From Nonomuraea terrae (GTDB taxonomy: Bacteria > Actinomycetota > Actinomycetes > Streptosporangiales > Streptosporangiaceae), in NCBI RefSeq assembly GCF_004348995.1, contig NZ_SMKQ01000061.1:1-42423 (forward strand): 42,423 bases of DNA, in the 5' to 3' direction. The notes under the pieces were generated by a model. That model worked only from the letters and a program-made list of their open reading frames with translations, had not been told where the DNA came from and searched no databases. Shown piece by piece: positions 21,776 through 29,539 of this stretch. Position 1 is the first letter of the stretch. Every line of letters begins with the position of its first letter. A program made the position numbers and the translations under genes.

Positions 21776-22843
21776 ATGCAGGTACACCAGCGGCTGAGCA
21801 GGCTGAGGTTGATGGCGCCCTCGATCGGCCAGTGCGCCGTCGCCGCCGGGCTCGCCTGGCTCGTGGCCACGGAGGTCGTCGGGCACAGCCGGCCGTTCTT
21901 CGCCCCCATCGCGGTGGTGATCTGCATCGGCGTGGGCCTCGGGCAGCGGCTGCGGCGGGCGGCCGAGATGGTCGTCGGAGTCAGCCTGGGCATCGGCGTG
22001 GGCGACCTGCTGGTGTCGTGGATCGGCACGGGCGCCTGGCAGATCATGCTGGTCGTGGCGCTGGCCATGGCGGTCGCGGTGTTCGTCGACCGCGGCACCC
22101 TGATCGTGCTGCAGTCGGGGTCGTCGGCGGTGCTGGTCGCCACCCTGCTGCCGCCGAGCGGCACCGGCGGCCTCGACCGGATGGTGGACGCCCTGATCGG
22201 CGGTCTCATGGGGCTGGCCGCGGTGGCGCTGCTGCCGGCGAGCCCGTCCCGGCTGGTCACGCGGCACGCGGCGGCGCTCTTCGGCTCACTGGCGGGCGTG
22301 CTGCGCTCGACCGCCGAGGCGATCGAGCGCTCCGACCCTGCCATGGCCGCGGCGGCGCTGGAGGCCGCACGGGGCACGCAGGCGCACGTGGACGTGTTCC
22401 GCCAGGCGCTGGAAACCAGCCTGGAGATCGCCAGGCTCTCCCCGATGCATCGCCGCTACCGCTCCCGTCCGGCGGAGTACGAGAGGGCGGCCGACCCGCT
22501 CGACCACGCCCTGCGCAACGCCAGGGTGCTGGCCAGGCGGGCCATGGTGGCGCTCGACGACGGCGACCGGCTGCCGCCCTGGTTCACCGGGACGCTGCGC
22601 GAGCTGGCCGAGGCGACGCTGCTGCTGCGCGACGAGCTGGCCGAGGGCCGGGAGCCGAAGAGGACCGGCACGGCGGTGCGGGCGGCGGCGTCCCGGCTGG
22701 GGACCGGACGGTGGGGGTTCTCCGCGGACGTGATGAACGCGCAGCTCCGTTCGATCATCGTGGACCTGCTCCAGGCCACGGGCGTGGAGCGGGAGAACGC
22801 GCTGTCCGCCCTGCCCCCGCTGGACCCACCCGCACAGCCCTGA
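21776..22843 (+). CDS. FUSC-family (aromatic acid exporter-like) membrane protein, copy 1
   Basis: A 355-residue protein. The N-terminal half has about six hydrophobic helices with the FUSC pattern APSIGQCAVAAGLAW, GHSRPFFAPIAVVICIGVGLGQRLRRAAE, and GDLLVSWIGTGAW. The C-terminal half, from about residue 165, is soluble and helical (LFGSLAGVLRSTAEAIERSD; EYERAADPLDHALRNARVLARR). Family members such as AaeB and fusaric-acid resistance proteins export aromatic acids or act in envelope stress; bacterial single-domain forms are little studied. The start ATG at 21776 has GGAGGGGG about 18 bases upstream, rather far, so the start is tentative. A paralogue follows 50 bp downstream on the same strand. 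Confidence 0.85.
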   Translation: MQVHQRLSRLRLMAPSIGQCAVAAGLAWLVATEVVGHSRPFFAPIAVVICIGVGLGQRLRRAAEMVVGVSLGIGVGDLLVSWIGTGAWQIMLVVALAMAVAVFVDRGTLIVLQSGSSAVLVATLLPPSGTGGLDRMVDALIGGLMGLAAVALLPASPSRLVTRHAAALFGSLAGVLRSTAEAIERSDPAMAAAALEAARGTQAHVDVFRQALETSLEIARLSPMHRRYRSRPAEYERAADPLDHALRNARVLARRAMVALDDGDRLPPWFTGTLRELAEATLLLRDELAEGREPKRTGTAVRAAASRLGTGRWGFSADVMNAQLRSIIVDLLQATGVERENALSALPPLDPPAQP

Positions 22844-22893
22844 CGAAAAGGGGCAAACGTGACCCCAATGTCATAAAGATCCGCCATCGTGGA

Positions 22894-23985
22894 GTGGTGC
22901 GAACCCGGCTCAACGATCTCGTCAAGGAGCGGATGGGCACGTTCGGCCTCATCGCGCCCTCGATCGCGCAGTGCGCGGCCGGCGCGGCCATCGCGTGGGT
23001 GGTCGCGATCGAACTGCTCGGCCACCCGCGGCCGTTCTTCGCCCCGATCTCCGTGCTGATCTGCGTCGGCGTGGGCCTGGGGCAGCGGCTGCGGCGGGTG
23101 GTCGAGCTGGTCGTCGGGGTCAGTGTGGGCGTGGGCGTGGGCGACCTGCTGGTGTCGTGGATCGGCTCGGGTGCCTGGCAGCTCGCCCTGGTGGTGGGGC
23201 TCGCCATGACCGTGGCGGTGCTGCTCAACAGCGGGGCGCTGTTCGTGGCGCAGGCGGGCTCGTCGGCCGTGCTGGTGGCGACCCTGGTGCCCAGCGAGGG
23301 GGCGGGCGGCCTGGACCGGATGGCGGACGCGCTCACCGGCGGCGTCATCGCGATCGCGGCGGTGGCGCTGCTGCCCGCGAGCCCGTTCGCGATCGCGGCC
23401 AAGCATCTGTCGGCGGTGCTCGACGCCCTGTCCACGGTGCTGGAGCAGGCGGCCCAGGCCATCGAACGGCGGGACGCGGACCTTGCGGCCGAGGCGCTGG
23501 AGGAGGCGCGCACGACGCAGGCGGCGGTCGAGGAGTTCGGGGCGGCGCTGCAGACCAGCAAGGAGATCACCATGATCTCGCCGCTGCACTGGCACCGGCG
23601 GGCCCGCCTGGCCCGCTACGAGACCGCGGCCGTGCCCGTGGACCTGGCGCTGCGCAACGCGCGGGTGCTGGCCAGGCGGACGCTGTCGTCGCTGGGCGAG
23701 GCGAGCCCGCCCCCTGCCGCGCTGGCGGAGGCGATGCGCGAGGTGTCGGAGGCGGCGCTGCTGCTGCAGCTGGAGCTGGGGGCCGGGCGCGAACCGACCC
23801 TGGCCAGGCAGGCGCTGCTCGCGGTGGCAGCCCGGGAACGGCCCCGGGAGCTGGGCTTCTCGGCGCACGTGATCATCGCACAGCTGCGCTCGGTGGTGGT
23901 GGACCTGCTGCAGGCGACGGGCATGGACCACGTGGAGGCCACGGCGGCGCTGACCCCGCTGGACGAACCCGCCCACCGGGACTGA
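22894..23985 (+). CDS. FUSC-family membrane protein, copy 2
   Basis: A 363-residue paralogue of the preceding gene. Shared blocks include APSIAQCAAGAAIAW, GHPRPFFAPISVLICVGVGL, RRVVELVVGVSVGVGVGDLL, and the C-terminal VDLALRNARVLARR. Identity is high across the membrane half and lower in the soluble half. I start at GTG 22894; the next codon is also GTG, and either is possible. A -10-like TAAAGA (22874-22879) about 15 bases upstream suggests its own promoter in the 50-bp gap. The two proteins may form a hetero-oligomeric exporter, since bacterial FUSC proteins seem to work as multimers; this is inference. Confidence 0.82.
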   Translation: MVRTRLNDLVKERMGTFGLIAPSIAQCAAGAAIAWVVAIELLGHPRPFFAPISVLICVGVGLGQRLRRVVELVVGVSVGVGVGDLLVSWIGSGAWQLALVVGLAMTVAVLLNSGALFVAQAGSSAVLVATLVPSEGAGGLDRMADALTGGVIAIAAVALLPASPFAIAAKHLSAVLDALSTVLEQAAQAIERRDADLAAEALEEARTTQAAVEEFGAALQTSKEITMISPLHWHRRARLARYETAAVPVDLALRNARVLARRTLSSLGEASPPPAALAEAMREVSEAALLLQLELGAGREPTLARQALLAVAARERPRELGFSAHVIIAQLRSVVVDLLQATGMDHVEATAALTPLDEPAHRD

Positions 23986-24109
23986 CCGCCGGGACTGACC
24001 GCAGGAACCGCGCGGCCGGAAGGGGACGAGCGTCCGCCGCACGTCGGCGATCTCCTCGACCTCGGTCATTCCCGGCGGCCACGGCAACGGCGAGGCCGCT
24101 ACTCTCCGT

Positions 24110-25276
24110 TCAGGTGGACAGGCGCTTGAGCCGGGTGACGGCCTCGTCGATGACCTCGTCCTTCTTGCAGAACGCGAAGCGCACGTAGTGGCGGCCGCGC
24201 TCGGGGCGTTCGTAGAAGACCTGGGTCGGGATGGCGACGACGCCGGCCAGGTCGGGCAGGCGGCGGGTGAGGTCCAGGCCGTCGGAGAAGCCGAGCGGCC
24301 GGATGTCGGTCTGCACGAAGTACGTCCCCGACGGCCGCAGCACCTCGAACCCCGCAGCCGTCAGGCCCTCCATCAGCCGGTCGCGTTTGTCCTGCAGGGA
24401 CGCCGCGAGGGCCGCGACCCACTCCAGCTCGTGCCGCAGCCCGTACGCGACCGCGAGCTGCCAGGGCGCGCTGGCCGTGTACGTGAGGAACTGCTTGACC
24501 GTCTGCACCGCCGTGACCAGGGCGGGAGGGGCGCACACCCAGCCGGTCTTCCAGCCGGTGACCGAGAACGTCTTGCCCGCCGAGGAGATCATCACGGTGC
24601 GCTCGCGCATGCCGGGCAGCGTGGCGAGCGGGATGTGCTCGACCCCGTCGAACGTGAGGTGCTCGTACACCTCGTCGGTGACGGCGATCAGGTCGTGCTC
24701 CTGGCACAGCTCGGCGATGGTGGTCAGCTCGGCGCGGGTGAACACCGTGCCGGTCGGGTTGTGCGGGGAGTTGACCAGGATGGCGCGGGTGCGCGGCGTG
24801 ATCGCGGCGCGCAGCTCGCCGGGGTCGAACGTGAAGCGGCCCTGCGACGGGCGGAGCGTCACGGGCACCAGCCGGGCCTGGGCGAGGGCGACGGAGGCGG
24901 CGTAGGAGTCGTAGAAGGGCTCGAACGCGATGACCTCGTCGCCGGGTTCGCACAGCGCGAGCACGCTCGCCGCCACGGCCTCCGTGGCGCCCACCGTGAT
25001 CAGGACCTCGCCCACCGGGTCGTAGGACAGGCCGTAGCGGGCCGCCCGGTGCTCCGAGACGGCCTGCCGCAGCTCCAGCACGCCGGGCCCGGGCGGGTAC
25101 TGGTTGCCGCCCGCCGCGATGGCCTGCATCGCTCGGTCGAGCATGGCGGCGGGGCCGTCGGTGTCGGGGAAGCCCTGGCCGAGGTTGATCGACCCGGTCT
25201 GCACGGCCAGCGCGCTCATCTCCGCGAAGATCGTCGTGCCGAAGAAGCGCATCCTGCTCACAAGTGGTTCGGTCAC
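24110..25276 (-). CDS. PLP-dependent class I/II aminotransferase
   Basis: A 388-residue fold-type I aminotransferase. The cofactor lysine is Lys235 in SSAGKTFSVTGWKTGW. Supporting PLP residues are Asn173 (NSPHNPTG), Asp201 and Tyr204 (VTDEVYEHL), and the late Arg in HYVRFAFCK binds the substrate carboxylate. The subgroup resembles kynurenine/glutamine transaminases and the mycobacterial succinyldiaminopimelate aminotransferase DapC; which it is cannot be decided here, since no lysine-pathway genes are adjacent. The start is GTG 25276, with a TAATAG -10 nine bases upstream. It shares a 25-bp promoter region with the divergent hydrolase gene. Cytoplasmic. Confidence 0.9.
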   Translation of the reverse strand: MTEPLVSRMRFFGTTIFAEMSALAVQTGSINLGQGFPDTDGPAAMLDRAMQAIAAGGNQYPPGPGVLELRQAVSEHRAARYGLSYDPVGEVLITVGATEAVAASVLALCEPGDEVIAFEPFYDSYAASVALAQARLVPVTLRPSQGRFTFDPGELRAAITPRTRAILVNSPHNPTGTVFTRAELTTIAELCQEHDLIAVTDEVYEHLTFDGVEHIPLATLPGMRERTVMISSAGKTFSVTGWKTGWVCAPPALVTAVQTVKQFLTYTASAPWQLAVAYGLRHELEWVAALAASLQDKRDRLMEGLTAAGFEVLRPSGTYFVQTDIRPLGFSDGLDLTRRLPDLAGVVAIPTQVFYERPERGRHYVRFAFCKKDEVIDEAVTRLKRLST

Positions 25277-25285
25277 GGCCCCAGC

Positions 25286-25292
25286 CTATTAG
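25286..25292. promoter_or_regulatory. Two-way overlapping -10 element between divergent genes
   Basis: Only 25 bp separate the GTG at 25276 (minus) from the GTG at 25302 (plus). The centre reads CTATTAG. On the plus strand TATTAG (25287-25292) ends 9 nt before GTG 25302; on the minus strand TAATAG (25291-25286) ends 9 nt before GTG 25276. One symmetrical AT-rich core therefore seems to serve both genes, with near-zero leaders. No good -35 is seen on either side. Confidence 0.6.
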
Positions 25293-25301
25293 TCTCGTGC
25301 C

Positions 25302-26990
25302 GTGATCCTCCGGGCCGTGCTCGCCGTCGCCCTGTCCGTACCGCCCGTCACAGCGCCGCCCCTCACAACGCCGGACGGTACGGGGCCGAGCGCCTGCCCG
25401 GTCGCGGTGCCGTCGCGTACGACGTGCGGGTTCCTGGAGGTGCCGGAACGGCGCGACGCGCCCGGGCGGACGATCAGGGTCGGTTACGCCGTGCGCGAGG
25501 CCCCAGTCGCCGGCCGCAGGCCCGATCCGGTGGTGTTCATGGGCGGCGGGCCGGGTGCGGCGTCGATGCCGCTGATGGGCGTGCTGAGCCGGATGTTCCC
25601 CGATCGCGACGTGATCGCGGTCGAGCAGCGCGGCGGCCGCCACTCCCGTCCTTCGCTGGGCTGCCCGGAGATCGCGCAAGCGCTGCTCGGCCGGCTGCGG
25701 CGCTCGCCAGCCGACGTCGCGGACGCCGCCCGGCGGTGCCGGGCGCGGCTCGCGGAGCCGGGTGTCGACCTACGCGGGTACGCCACCGGGGAGATCGCGG
25801 CCGACGTGGTCGCGTTGCGCGGGAAGCTCGGGTACGCGTCGTGGAACCTGTTCGGGGTCGGCTACTCCACCAGGGTGATGGCGCAGGCGGCCGCGGCGGA
25901 CCCGGAGGGTGTGCGGTCGGTGGTGCTGGACTCCTTCATGCCCGCCGGGACCGGCGACGCCGGGCGGGCACTGGCCGATGCGCTGGCGCGGATGGGAGTG
26001 CGGGAACGTTTCGAGGCCGTGACGGCGCGGCTGAACCGGTCGCCCGCCGCCGTCCCGGCGACCGATCCGCTGCTCGGCCGGGCGTTCACGGCGCGGATGA
26101 GCGGTGACGACGTGGCCGCGGTGCTGGCGCAGGCCCTGCGCGGCGGCGAGGCGGCGGCCGTGCCGGCGGTGCTGGACGCCCTGGCCGAGGGCCGCGAGGA
26201 GCCGCTGGGTCCGCTGGCCGACGCCGTGGGCGAGGAGCTGATGGCGCGGGAGCTGGGGCTGTATCACGCGGTGCGGTGCCAGGACGGAGCCCCAGGCGAC
26301 ATCTCCCGACTTTTCACAGAAAAAACGGAAAAAGCGGTGTGTGACGCGTGGCGGCTCCCCGCGTCCGCGCCCGTGCGAGTCGCTCCCGAGGCTCCCGTGT
26401 ACGTCCTCGGCGGCCGGTACGACCCCATCGGCCCGCCCGCCACCGCGCGGCAGGCAGCCGAGGCGCTGCCCCGGGGGCGGTTCCAGGAGTTCCCCGGCCT
26501 CGCCCACGCCGTCTTCGAGGCGAGCGCCTGCGCCCGGCGGGAGATCGCCGCGTTCGTGCGCGACCCGGCCGGGCACCCGGTCACCCCCTGCCCGGAGGTC
26601 CGGCCGCTGGGCGAGCTGCACGTGACCGCGGCACCGTACCGGATCTCGCGGGCGCCGTGGCTGGCCGCGCCGCTCGCCGTCTTCGCGCTTGCGTCGCTGG
26701 CGCAGCTGGCGGCCGGGGCGCTGAAGGGACGGGCGACGACGGCGTACGCCGGACTGGCGGGGGTGGCGTTCACCGGGCTGGCCGTTCAGTCGGCCGCCGG
26801 GCTGGCCGCGGAGAGCGCGACAGCGGCGGCGGTCGGCGTTCCTGCCGTCGTGGGGGCGTACACGTGGCTCGCGGGGGTATCGGGCGTGTTGACCGCGGCG
26901 ACGTTGCTCCAACGCCGCGCGTGGCCGCAGATCATGACATGTGCCATCAGCGGCGCTTTCCTCGTATGGTGGTTCACCTGGTTCCTGTGA
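25302..26990 (+). CDS. Membrane-tethered alpha/beta hydrolase (tripeptidyl aminopeptidase-like) lacking the nucleophile serine
   Basis: A 562-residue protein. A signal-like N-terminus (MILRAVLAVALSVPPVTA) is followed by a TAP/proline-iminopeptidase type alpha/beta hydrolase domain: VFMGGGPGAAS (79-88) is the oxyanion loop and IAVEQRGGRHS the next strand motif. Acid and base are present as Asp374 (GGRYDPIGPP) and His402 (GLAHAVF). The nucleophile elbow, normally G-x-S-Y-G-T, reads G-V-G-Y-S-T: residue 187 is Gly and residue 189 Ser. The usual peptidase activity is therefore doubtful. After about residue 440 come four hydrophobic helices, so the domain probably faces outside on a membrane anchor. 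Its stop overlaps the next gene's GTG. It starts at GTG 25302. Confidence 0.8.
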   Translation: MILRAVLAVALSVPPVTAPPLTTPDGTGPSACPVAVPSRTTCGFLEVPERRDAPGRTIRVGYAVREAPVAGRRPDPVVFMGGGPGAASMPLMGVLSRMFPDRDVIAVEQRGGRHSRPSLGCPEIAQALLGRLRRSPADVADAARRCRARLAEPGVDLRGYATGEIAADVVALRGKLGYASWNLFGVGYSTRVMAQAAAADPEGVRSVVLDSFMPAGTGDAGRALADALARMGVRERFEAVTARLNRSPAAVPATDPLLGRAFTARMSGDDVAAVLAQALRGGEAAAVPAVLDALAEGREEPLGPLADAVGEELMARELGLYHAVRCQDGAPGDISRLFTEKTEKAVCDAWRLPASAPVRVAPEAPVYVLGGRYDPIGPPATARQAAEALPRGRFQEFPGLAHAVFEASACARREIAAFVRDPAGHPVTPCPEVRPLGELHVTAAPYRISRAPWLAAPLAVFALASLAQLAAGALKGRATTAYAGLAGVAFTGLAVQSAAGLAAESATAAAVGVPAVVGAYTWLAGVSGVLTAATLLQRRAWPQIMTCAISGAFLVWWFTWFL

Positions 26991-27907
26991 CGCGCATCCG
27001 TGAGCTCGACGCCCTCCGCGGCTTCGCGGTGGGCGGCATCATGCTGGTCAACACCTGGCAGCACACCGACAAGCAGCCGCCGGCCGGCATCGACTGGATC
27101 ATCGAGGCGCTCTTCCAGAGCCGGTTCTATCCGATCTTCTCGATGCTGTTCGGCATCAGCTTCATGCTGTTCCTGCGCGGCAACAGCCGCTGGGCGTTGC
27201 TGAGCCGGCTGTTCTGGCTCTTCTGCATCGGGAAGATCCAGCACTCCTGGTACGAGGGCGAGGTGCTGACCGACTACGCCTTCTACGGCGCGGTGGTGCT
27301 GCTGCCTGCCACGTTCCTGCCCGGCGGCCTGCCGGTGCTGCTCCTCGGGCTGGTGGGCGTCGCGTGGGCGCTGATGGTGGGCGGCGGGGTGCTGCTGATC
27401 CCGGGGCTGTTCCTGGTCGGCATGGGGCTGTGGCAGCTGCGGCCGTCCAGGGAGCTGCTGCTGCCGGGGTTCGCGGTCGCGGCGCTGGCCATGGCGCTGC
27501 TCAGCCTGGCCTGGACGCAGACCGGCGACTGGGCGCTCTACAGCGTGGCCGCGGTGGCGGGCGCGGCGGCGTACTCGCTGGGGCTGCTGGCGCTGCTGCG
27601 GCCGTGGTTGTCGGCGGTGCTGGAGCCCTTGGGGAAGATGGCGCTGACCAACTACGTCTCGGGCACCGTGGTGATCGTGCTGGCCGTGCCGCTGCTCAAC
27701 ACCGACCCGACCCGCTGGTCCGTGATCGGGCTGACGGTGGTCACCCTGCTCGCGCAGGTGCTGCTCAGCCGGTGGTGGCTCACCCGTTACAGGTACGGCC
27801 CCCTCGAGTGGATCTGGCGTTGCCTGACCTGGTTTCGAGTGGTGCCCAACCGGCTAGAGTCGGGCCGTGACCAGAATCGCCCTCTGCCAGGTCCCGGTGT
27901 CCACTGA
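26987..27907 (+). CDS. DUF418-family polytopic membrane protein
   Basis: A 306-residue membrane protein. The N-terminus RIRELDALRGFAVGGIMLVN is the signature of the DUF418/heparan-acetyltransferase-like acyltransferase group. It continues with FYPIFSMLFGISFMLFLRG and ends with the diagnostic YGPLEWIWRCLTW. About eight helices are present. The start is set at GTG 26987, overlapping the upstream stop as GTGA; an ATG at 26966 in the same frame is possible. Relatives transfer acyl groups across the membrane, but activity is unproven for DUF418. The 3' end overlaps the next gene by 41 bp and contains its promoter. Coupling to the hydrolase-like gene suggests a joint envelope role. Confidence 0.82.
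   Translation: MTRIRELDALRGFAVGGIMLVNTWQHTDKQPPAGIDWIIEALFQSRFYPIFSMLFGISFMLFLRGNSRWALLSRLFWLFCIGKIQHSWYEGEVLTDYAFYGAVVLLPATFLPGGLPVLLLGLVGVAWALMVGGGVLLIPGLFLVGMGLWQLRPSRELLLPGFAVAALAMALLSLAWTQTGDWALYSVAAVAGAAAYSLGLLALLRPWLSAVLEPLGKMALTNYVSGTVVIVLAVPLLNTDPTRWSVIGLTVVTLLAQVLLSRWWLTRYRYGPLEWIWRCLTWFRVVPNRLESGRDQNRPLPGPGVH
27855..27860 (+). promoter_or_regulatory. -10 element TAGAGT for the nitrilase-family gene, inside the DUF418 gene
   Basis: TAGAGT ends 6 nt before the GTG at 27867 and lies within the last 20 codons of the DUF418 gene, so the nitrilase gene can be transcribed on its own as a leaderless mRNA. Confidence 0.45.
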
Positions 27908-28649
27908 CCCGTCGGTCAACCTCAAGAGGGCCAGACAGGCGCTCGCCCGCGCCGAGGGCGCCGACCTGGCCGTCTTCCCCGAGGCCACGCTCACCCGTTA
28001 CGGCCGGCGCATCACGAGCCTGGCCGAGCCGCTGGACGGGCCGTTCGTGTCCGGGCTGGCGGAGGCCGCGCGCGAGCACGGCGTCTCGGTGATCGCCGGG
28101 GTGTTCGAGCCGGGCGACGACCGGGTGCACAACACGGCCGTGGTCATCGACGCGCAGGGAGCGCTCACGGCGGCGTACCGGAAGATCCACCTGTTCGACT
28201 CGTTCGGCGCGAAGGAGTCCGATCTGGTCGCGCCCGGCGCGGAGCCAGTCGTGGCGGAGGTGGCCGGGGTGCGGGTCGGTCTGATCACCTGCTACGACGT
28301 GCGCTTCCCCGAGCTGGCCAGGGCGCTGGTGGACCGGGGGGCGGAGATGTTCGCGGTGATCGCCGCCTGGGGCTCCGGGCCGCTCAAGGAGGACCACTGG
28401 GTGACCCTGGTGCGCGCGCGGGCGCTGGAGAACACCATGTGGACGGCGGCCGTCGGCCAGGCGCCCAACCCGGGCGAGTCGTCCGACGGTTACGGGGTGG
28501 GCCGCAGCATGCTGGTCGATCCGCTGGGAGTGGTGCGCGCCGACCTGGGCACGGGGCCCGGCGTGCAGGTCGTGGAGGTCGACCACGAGTTCACCCGCAC
28601 GGCCCGCGCGACCCTCCCGTCACTCGAACACCGGATGCTCGCGGGATGA
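27867..28649 (+). CDS. Carbon-nitrogen hydrolase (nitrilase superfamily amidase)
   Basis: A 260-residue amidase-type enzyme hydrolysing a C-N bond of an amide or carbamoyl group. The catalytic triad is clear: Glu39 (VFPEATLTRYG), Lys106 (YRKIHLFDSF) and Cys142 (GLITCYDVRFPEL). Length and motifs fit the small omega-amidase/Nit branch. The substrate is open; deaminated glutathione, omega-amides and carbamoyl compounds are known for relatives. The start is GTG 27867, with TAGAGT just upstream and no ribosome site. It overlaps the upstream membrane protein gene by 41 bp. Cytoplasmic. Confidence 0.88.
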   Translation: MTRIALCQVPVSTDPSVNLKRARQALARAEGADLAVFPEATLTRYGRRITSLAEPLDGPFVSGLAEAAREHGVSVIAGVFEPGDDRVHNTAVVIDAQGALTAAYRKIHLFDSFGAKESDLVAPGAEPVVAEVAGVRVGLITCYDVRFPELARALVDRGAEMFAVIAAWGSGPLKEDHWVTLVRARALENTMWTAAVGQAPNPGESSDGYGVGRSMLVDPLGVVRADLGTGPGVQVVEVDHEFTRTARATLPSLEHRMLAG

Positions 28650-28667
28650 ACAACGGTCAAGCGATCG

Positions 28668-28673
28668 TAAAGT
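28668..28673 (+). promoter_or_regulatory. -10 element TAAAGT for the unknown gene pair
   Basis: TAAAGT ends 6 nt before the GTG at 28680 in the 30-bp gap after the amidase, giving a leaderless start. Confidence 0.45.
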
Positions 28674-28679
28674 AGAGGT

Positions 28680-29126
28680 GTGAGCGGAACGCAGATGCAG
28701 AAGGTGGTCCCGCCGCGTCTGCTCGTGCCATACCTGTCGGGCAAGCGCACGGTCATCTCGGGATACGTCTACCGGGTGCAGGACTGCGTCAGGCTGACCA
28801 CCCCAGAGGCCCTCTACTACGGGCTGGACCTGTCCTTCGACGGATCGGAGCTGTTCGCCGAGGTGCCCGAGCTCTACGTCATGCGCTGGCACGCCCGCGA
28901 CGTCGACACCTACGCGGTGCCGTACGGGCCACACATGGGCGGCGACTGGAGTGACGCGCCGCCGTTCGCCGGCAACGGGTTCACGACGTCGTCGGAGCAC
29001 GTCGTGCCGCAGTTCCACACCGTTCCGATGCCGATCCCGGCCGGGGCGGAGATCATTCACGTCACCGGCGACGGCGAGCGCCGCTTCGCCGAGTACGACG
29101 GGCTGACCTGGCGGCCCTGGTCATGA
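28680..29126 (+). CDS. Hypothetical protein, first of a coupled pair
   Basis: A 148-residue protein I do not recognise. It is soluble, without signal or helices, and rich in aromatic residues and Gly/Pro turns. Features include RLLVPYLSGKRTVISGYVYRV near the N-terminus, MRWHARDVDTYAVPYGPHMGGDW in the middle, and a C-terminal EIIHVTGDGERRFAEYDG. Histidines are many (near 71, 84, 106, 112 and 127), but there is no known metal motif. It starts at GTG 28680 behind a leaderless -10, and its stop TGA overlaps the ATG of the next gene (ATGA), so the two products are made together in fixed ratio. The size and coupling resemble small two-protein modules such as toxin/immunity or enzyme/partner pairs, but nothing in the sequence proves it. 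Confidence 0.6.
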   Translation: MSGTQMQKVVPPRLLVPYLSGKRTVISGYVYRVQDCVRLTTPEALYYGLDLSFDGSELFAEVPELYVMRWHARDVDTYAVPYGPHMGGDWSDAPPFAGNGFTTSSEHVVPQFHTVPMPIPAGAEIIHVTGDGERRFAEYDGLTWRPWS

Positions 29127-29518
29127 GCGACGAGATCACTCCGGTCGCCTCCGGCTTCGTGGCCCGCTTCGGCGATCACACGCTGCCCGCCGCGCTCGGC
29201 CCCGACAGCGACCGGGTCGTGCTGTTCAGCGAGGTCGAGCTGGAGGGCTTCGAGCAGGGCTCCGGCTACTGGCGGCGGGTCGTGCCGAGGTCGCAGGTCG
29301 AATGGCTGGTGCTGGTGCGCACGGTCGGCGCGTTCGGCGGCGAGCCGTGCATCGTGCTCGACGAGGACGACGACGGCCTGCACATCGCCTACACCGGGCA
29401 CAGCGGTATGAAGGCGGAGGCGCTCGGCTACTGGATGGTCGACCACGGGGCGTACGAGGTCGTGGTGCCGCGCGAGGAGGTCTTCTCCATCCGCGTCGAG
29501 CGCATCCCCGTGCCGTAG
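29123..29518 (+). CDS. Hypothetical protein, second of a coupled pair
   Basis: A 131-residue acidic soluble protein I do not recognise. It looks mostly beta: GFVARFGDHTLPAAL, RVVLFSEVELEGFE, VEWLVLVRTVGAF, PCIVLDEDDDGLHIAYTG, and a final strand VFSIRVERIPVP. Acidic DEDDDG near residue 80 could be a turn or a Ca2+-type site. The ATG at 29123 overlaps the upstream stop by 4 bp. The gene ends 10 bp before the stop of a convergent gene, with a hairpin across both stops. Strongly acidic partners of this size are often immunity-like or chaperone-like; that is only an analogy. Confidence 0.6.
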   Translation: MSDEITPVASGFVARFGDHTLPAALGPDSDRVVLFSEVELEGFEQGSGYWRRVVPRSQVEWLVLVRTVGAFGGEPCIVLDEDDDGLHIAYTGHSGMKAEALGYWMVDHGAYEVVVPREEVFSIRVERIPVP

Positions 29519-29539
29519 GGCGGGCGGCTCACCCGCCCT
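29517..29539. terminator. Bidirectional hairpin over two convergent stop codons
   Basis: AGGGCGGG (29517-29524) and CCCGCCCT (29532-29539) form a perfect 8-bp stem with a 7-nt loop. The stem overlaps the plus-strand TAG (29516-29518), and the loop contains the minus-strand TGA (29529-29531). It probably ends transcription from both sides. Confidence 0.6.

Noticed and set aside
23986..24087. Minus-strand frame starting MTEVEEIADVRRTLVP between the FUSC and aminotransferase genes
   Set aside because: The start looks protein-like for a dozen residues, but the frame then runs antisense through the FUSC gene with shadow composition and has no ribosome site.
26313..26337. A6 and A5 runs inside the hydrolase gene, looking like a frameshift slippery site
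   Set aside because: The phase is wrong: the AAAAAAC heptamer is not placed as X-XXY-YYZ relative to the reading frame, and no downstream structure or alternative frame product is evident. It reads simply as Glu-Lys-Thr-Glu-Lys codons.
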